NCBI GenBank assembly: GCA_035294005.1
Contig: DATGLT010000183.1
Coordinates: 1-15,683, forward strand
From: JANXQE01 sp035294005
GTDB lineage: Bacteria > Verrucomicrobiota > Verrucomicrobiia > Limisphaerales > UBA8199
DNA: 15,683 bases
Reading direction: 5' to 3'
In this document: piece after piece, positions 14,376-15,683 of the stretch
Layout: every line of letters begins with the position of its first letter
Numbering within the stretch: the stretch's first letter is position 1
The notes under the pieces: generated by a model
Seen by the model: only the letters and a program-made list of their open reading frames with translations
Databases searched by the model: none
What the model was told of the DNA's origin: nothing
Made by a program: the position numbers and the translations under genes

Positions 14376-14548
14376 GCCGGCAATGACACTACACTTGCAC
14401 AATGGAGGTAAAGTCGTTTTGAATCGGAACAACATCTCCCGTCCTTTGTTCATGGGAGTAGAAGAGATTTCCCAGCGAAAACGCGTCCGCGCGCCTCGCC
14501 GGCGTTCCCCGTGCCCGCTCGCCTGCTCACTCAACTTCGGGTTAACAG

Positions 14549-15683
14549 CTAAGCGGAGCCTGCCTGTTTGATTTTGGAAAAAGCTTCGAGAGCGACTTCG
14601 CGCGCAATGGCATGGCTCACAATAGGCGGAGGATAATCCCGTCCCAGTACCACGCCCGCCCTGACGAGCACTTCGCCCGGGGCCGTCGATGGATTATGTA
14701 TATATTTGGCGGGCAATTTGGACAGCTCAGGGCACCAGTGCCTGACATAAGCTCCATCCGGATCAAATTTTTCTCCCTGGCGTATCGGATTAAAAATCCT
14801 GAAATACGGCGCCGCATCCGCTCCGCATCCAGCGGTCCACTGCCAGCCCAGTGTGTTTTGAGCGAGGTCGGCATCGACCAGCGTATCCCAGAACCAGCGC
14901 GCGCCCTCCTGCCACGGCAAGAGCAGGTCTTTGACCAGAAAGCTGGCGCCGATCATGCGTACTCGATTATGCATCCACCCTGTCGCCCATAACTGCCGCA
15001 TTCCGGAATCGACGATGGGGTAGCCGGTTTGGCCTCGTTGCCACGCACGCAAAAAACCATCGTCCTTGCGCCAGGGAAACTTCGCAAATTCGGGTCGCAA
15101 TGGATCCGAGGGCGTCGTTGGAAAGTGGAACAGGAGATGATGGGAAAACTCGCGCCAGCCGAGCTCGGTGACGAATGACGAATTGCGCCACTGCGCACCA
15201 GGAACCGCACGTTTTGAAGCCGCTTTGGCCAATCCATGCCAGACCTGTCGCGGGCTGATTTCTCCGAAGTGCAGATGTGGTGAAAGCCTCGATGTCCCCG
15301 GCAGGTCAGGTCTGTCCCGTTGTTCGCGATAAGTATCGAAGCTGCTTTTTAGGAATTGGGCGAGGTTGGCTGCTGCGCCTTTTTCGCCCGGTTGCCAGGC
15401 CGCCCTCAAGCCTCCAGCCCAATCCGGTTTGGGCAGCAACTCGAGCTCCTCAACCTGGAGCGATTTTGGCCATTCGGACGGGGCGGGCAAATGCTTCTGC
15501 ACTGGCTGCGGTTCGGCAGGGTCGGGCTGGGCGAGGCACGTTCTCCAAAATGGAGAAAACACTCTGAACGGTTTTGCGCTTTGGTTGCGAATGGTCCATG
15601 GCTCGTGCAGCAGGGCCGCATTGAAACTCTCCGCTTGCGCGCCTTGTTGACGCAGCGCGGATTTGATTTCGCCATCGCGTGCG
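14549..15683 (-). CDS. phr: Class I DNA photolyase (CPD type), 5' end beyond the window
   Basis: 377 residues are visible and the frame is still open at the right edge, so roughly the first 90-100 residues of the antenna domain are missing. The GTG at 15562 is internal: the upstream frame reads GEIKSALRQQGAQAESFNAA and LLHEPWTIRNQSAKPFRVFS, typical photolyase sequence. The FAD-binding half shows GTSRLSPHLHFGEISPRQVW, ELGWREFSHHLLFHFP, the strongly conserved GYPIVDSGMRQLWATGWMHN and RVRMIGASFLVKDLL, then DADLAQNTLGWQW and GADAAPYFRIFNP-x-x-QGEKFD. The Asn four residues before the WQW pair corresponds to the flavin-N5 Asn of CPD photolyases. It repairs UV-induced cyclobutane pyrimidine dimers with blue light. 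No operon partner visible. Confidence 0.95.
   Translation of the reverse strand, partial: ARDGEIKSALRQQGAQAESFNAALLHEPWTIRNQSAKPFRVFSPFWRTCLAQPDPAEPQPVQKHLPAPSEWPKSLQVEELELLPKPDWAGGLRAAWQPGEKGAAANLAQFLKSSFDTYREQRDRPDLPGTSRLSPHLHFGEISPRQVWHGLAKAASKRAVPGAQWRNSSFVTELGWREFSHHLLFHFPTTPSDPLRPEFAKFPWRKDDGFLRAWQRGQTGYPIVDSGMRQLWATGWMHNRVRMIGASFLVKDLLLPWQEGARWFWDTLVDADLAQNTLGWQWTAGCGADAAPYFRIFNPIRQGEKFDPDGAYVRHWCPELSKLPAKYIHNPSTAPGEVLVRAGVVLGRDYPPPIVSHAIAREVALEAFSKIKQAGSA

Noticed and set aside
14549..15562. Treating the photolyase as a complete 337-residue gene starting at the GTG at 15562
   Set aside because: The frame upstream of this GTG is open to the window edge and encodes conserved photolyase sequence, so the GTG is an internal codon.

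Overview
The window looks like a piece of a soil or sediment bacterial chromosome, most likely Verrucomicrobiota (Pedosphaera/Limisphaerales-like), with Acidobacteriota or Planctomycetota as alternatives. That placement is inferred from the gene mix: an Uma2-family protein, an STGPR-type hypothetical protein, a DUF3987-type ATPase with an Asn-Ser-Thr linker, a Tat-exported metallophosphoesterase beside a small cytochrome c, DUF5335, and DUF1569/DinB. Base composition is moderately GC-rich throughout, and Shine-Dalgarno sites are weak for most genes. No rRNA, tRNA, CRISPR array, transposase or integrase was seen.

Left part (1-4503), accessory in character. A minus-strand Uma2 endonuclease-like gene (79-621) is followed by a structured non-coding patch (about 760-839) containing three copies of a 9-bp unit, and then a minus-strand STGPR-family hypothetical gene (842-1405). 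Divergent from it is a colinear plus-strand trio: an unrecognised 175-residue protein (1494-2021), a protein carrying a sigma-70 region-4-like helix-turn-helix (2104-2766), and a 571-residue P-loop protein of the DUF3987 kind (2788-4503). The same 9-bp unit recurs, also in three copies but inverted, inside the P-loop gene, where it encodes an Asn-Ser-Thr linker. This block is the best candidate in the window for an undescribed replication- or mobility-related cassette.

Middle part (4504-7314). A gene-free stretch of about 310 bp precedes an orphan NarL/LuxR-type response regulator with eroded receiver and DNA-binding signatures (4814-5473, minus), a small acidic hypothetical protein (5787-6020, minus), and a low-specificity L-threonine aldolase (6274-7314, plus).

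Right part (7327-15683). Two overlapping minus-strand genes encode the halves of a probable heterodimeric ABC exporter (7327-9168 and 9155-10954). A plus-strand pair follows: a Tat-signal metallophosphoesterase (11237-12196) and a c-type cytochrome (12272-12625). After these come a small basic helical protein (12766-12930), a possible 57-residue ORF (12940-13113), a DUF5335 protein with an unusual N-terminal extension (13160-13654), a DUF1569/DinB-like protein (13797-14375), and a class I DNA photolyase (14549 to the right edge) whose N-terminus lies outside the window.

Apart from the ABC pair, the phosphoesterase-cytochrome pair and the left trio, the genes look like unrelated single units. 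Functional assignments rest on motifs read by eye; no database search was possible.
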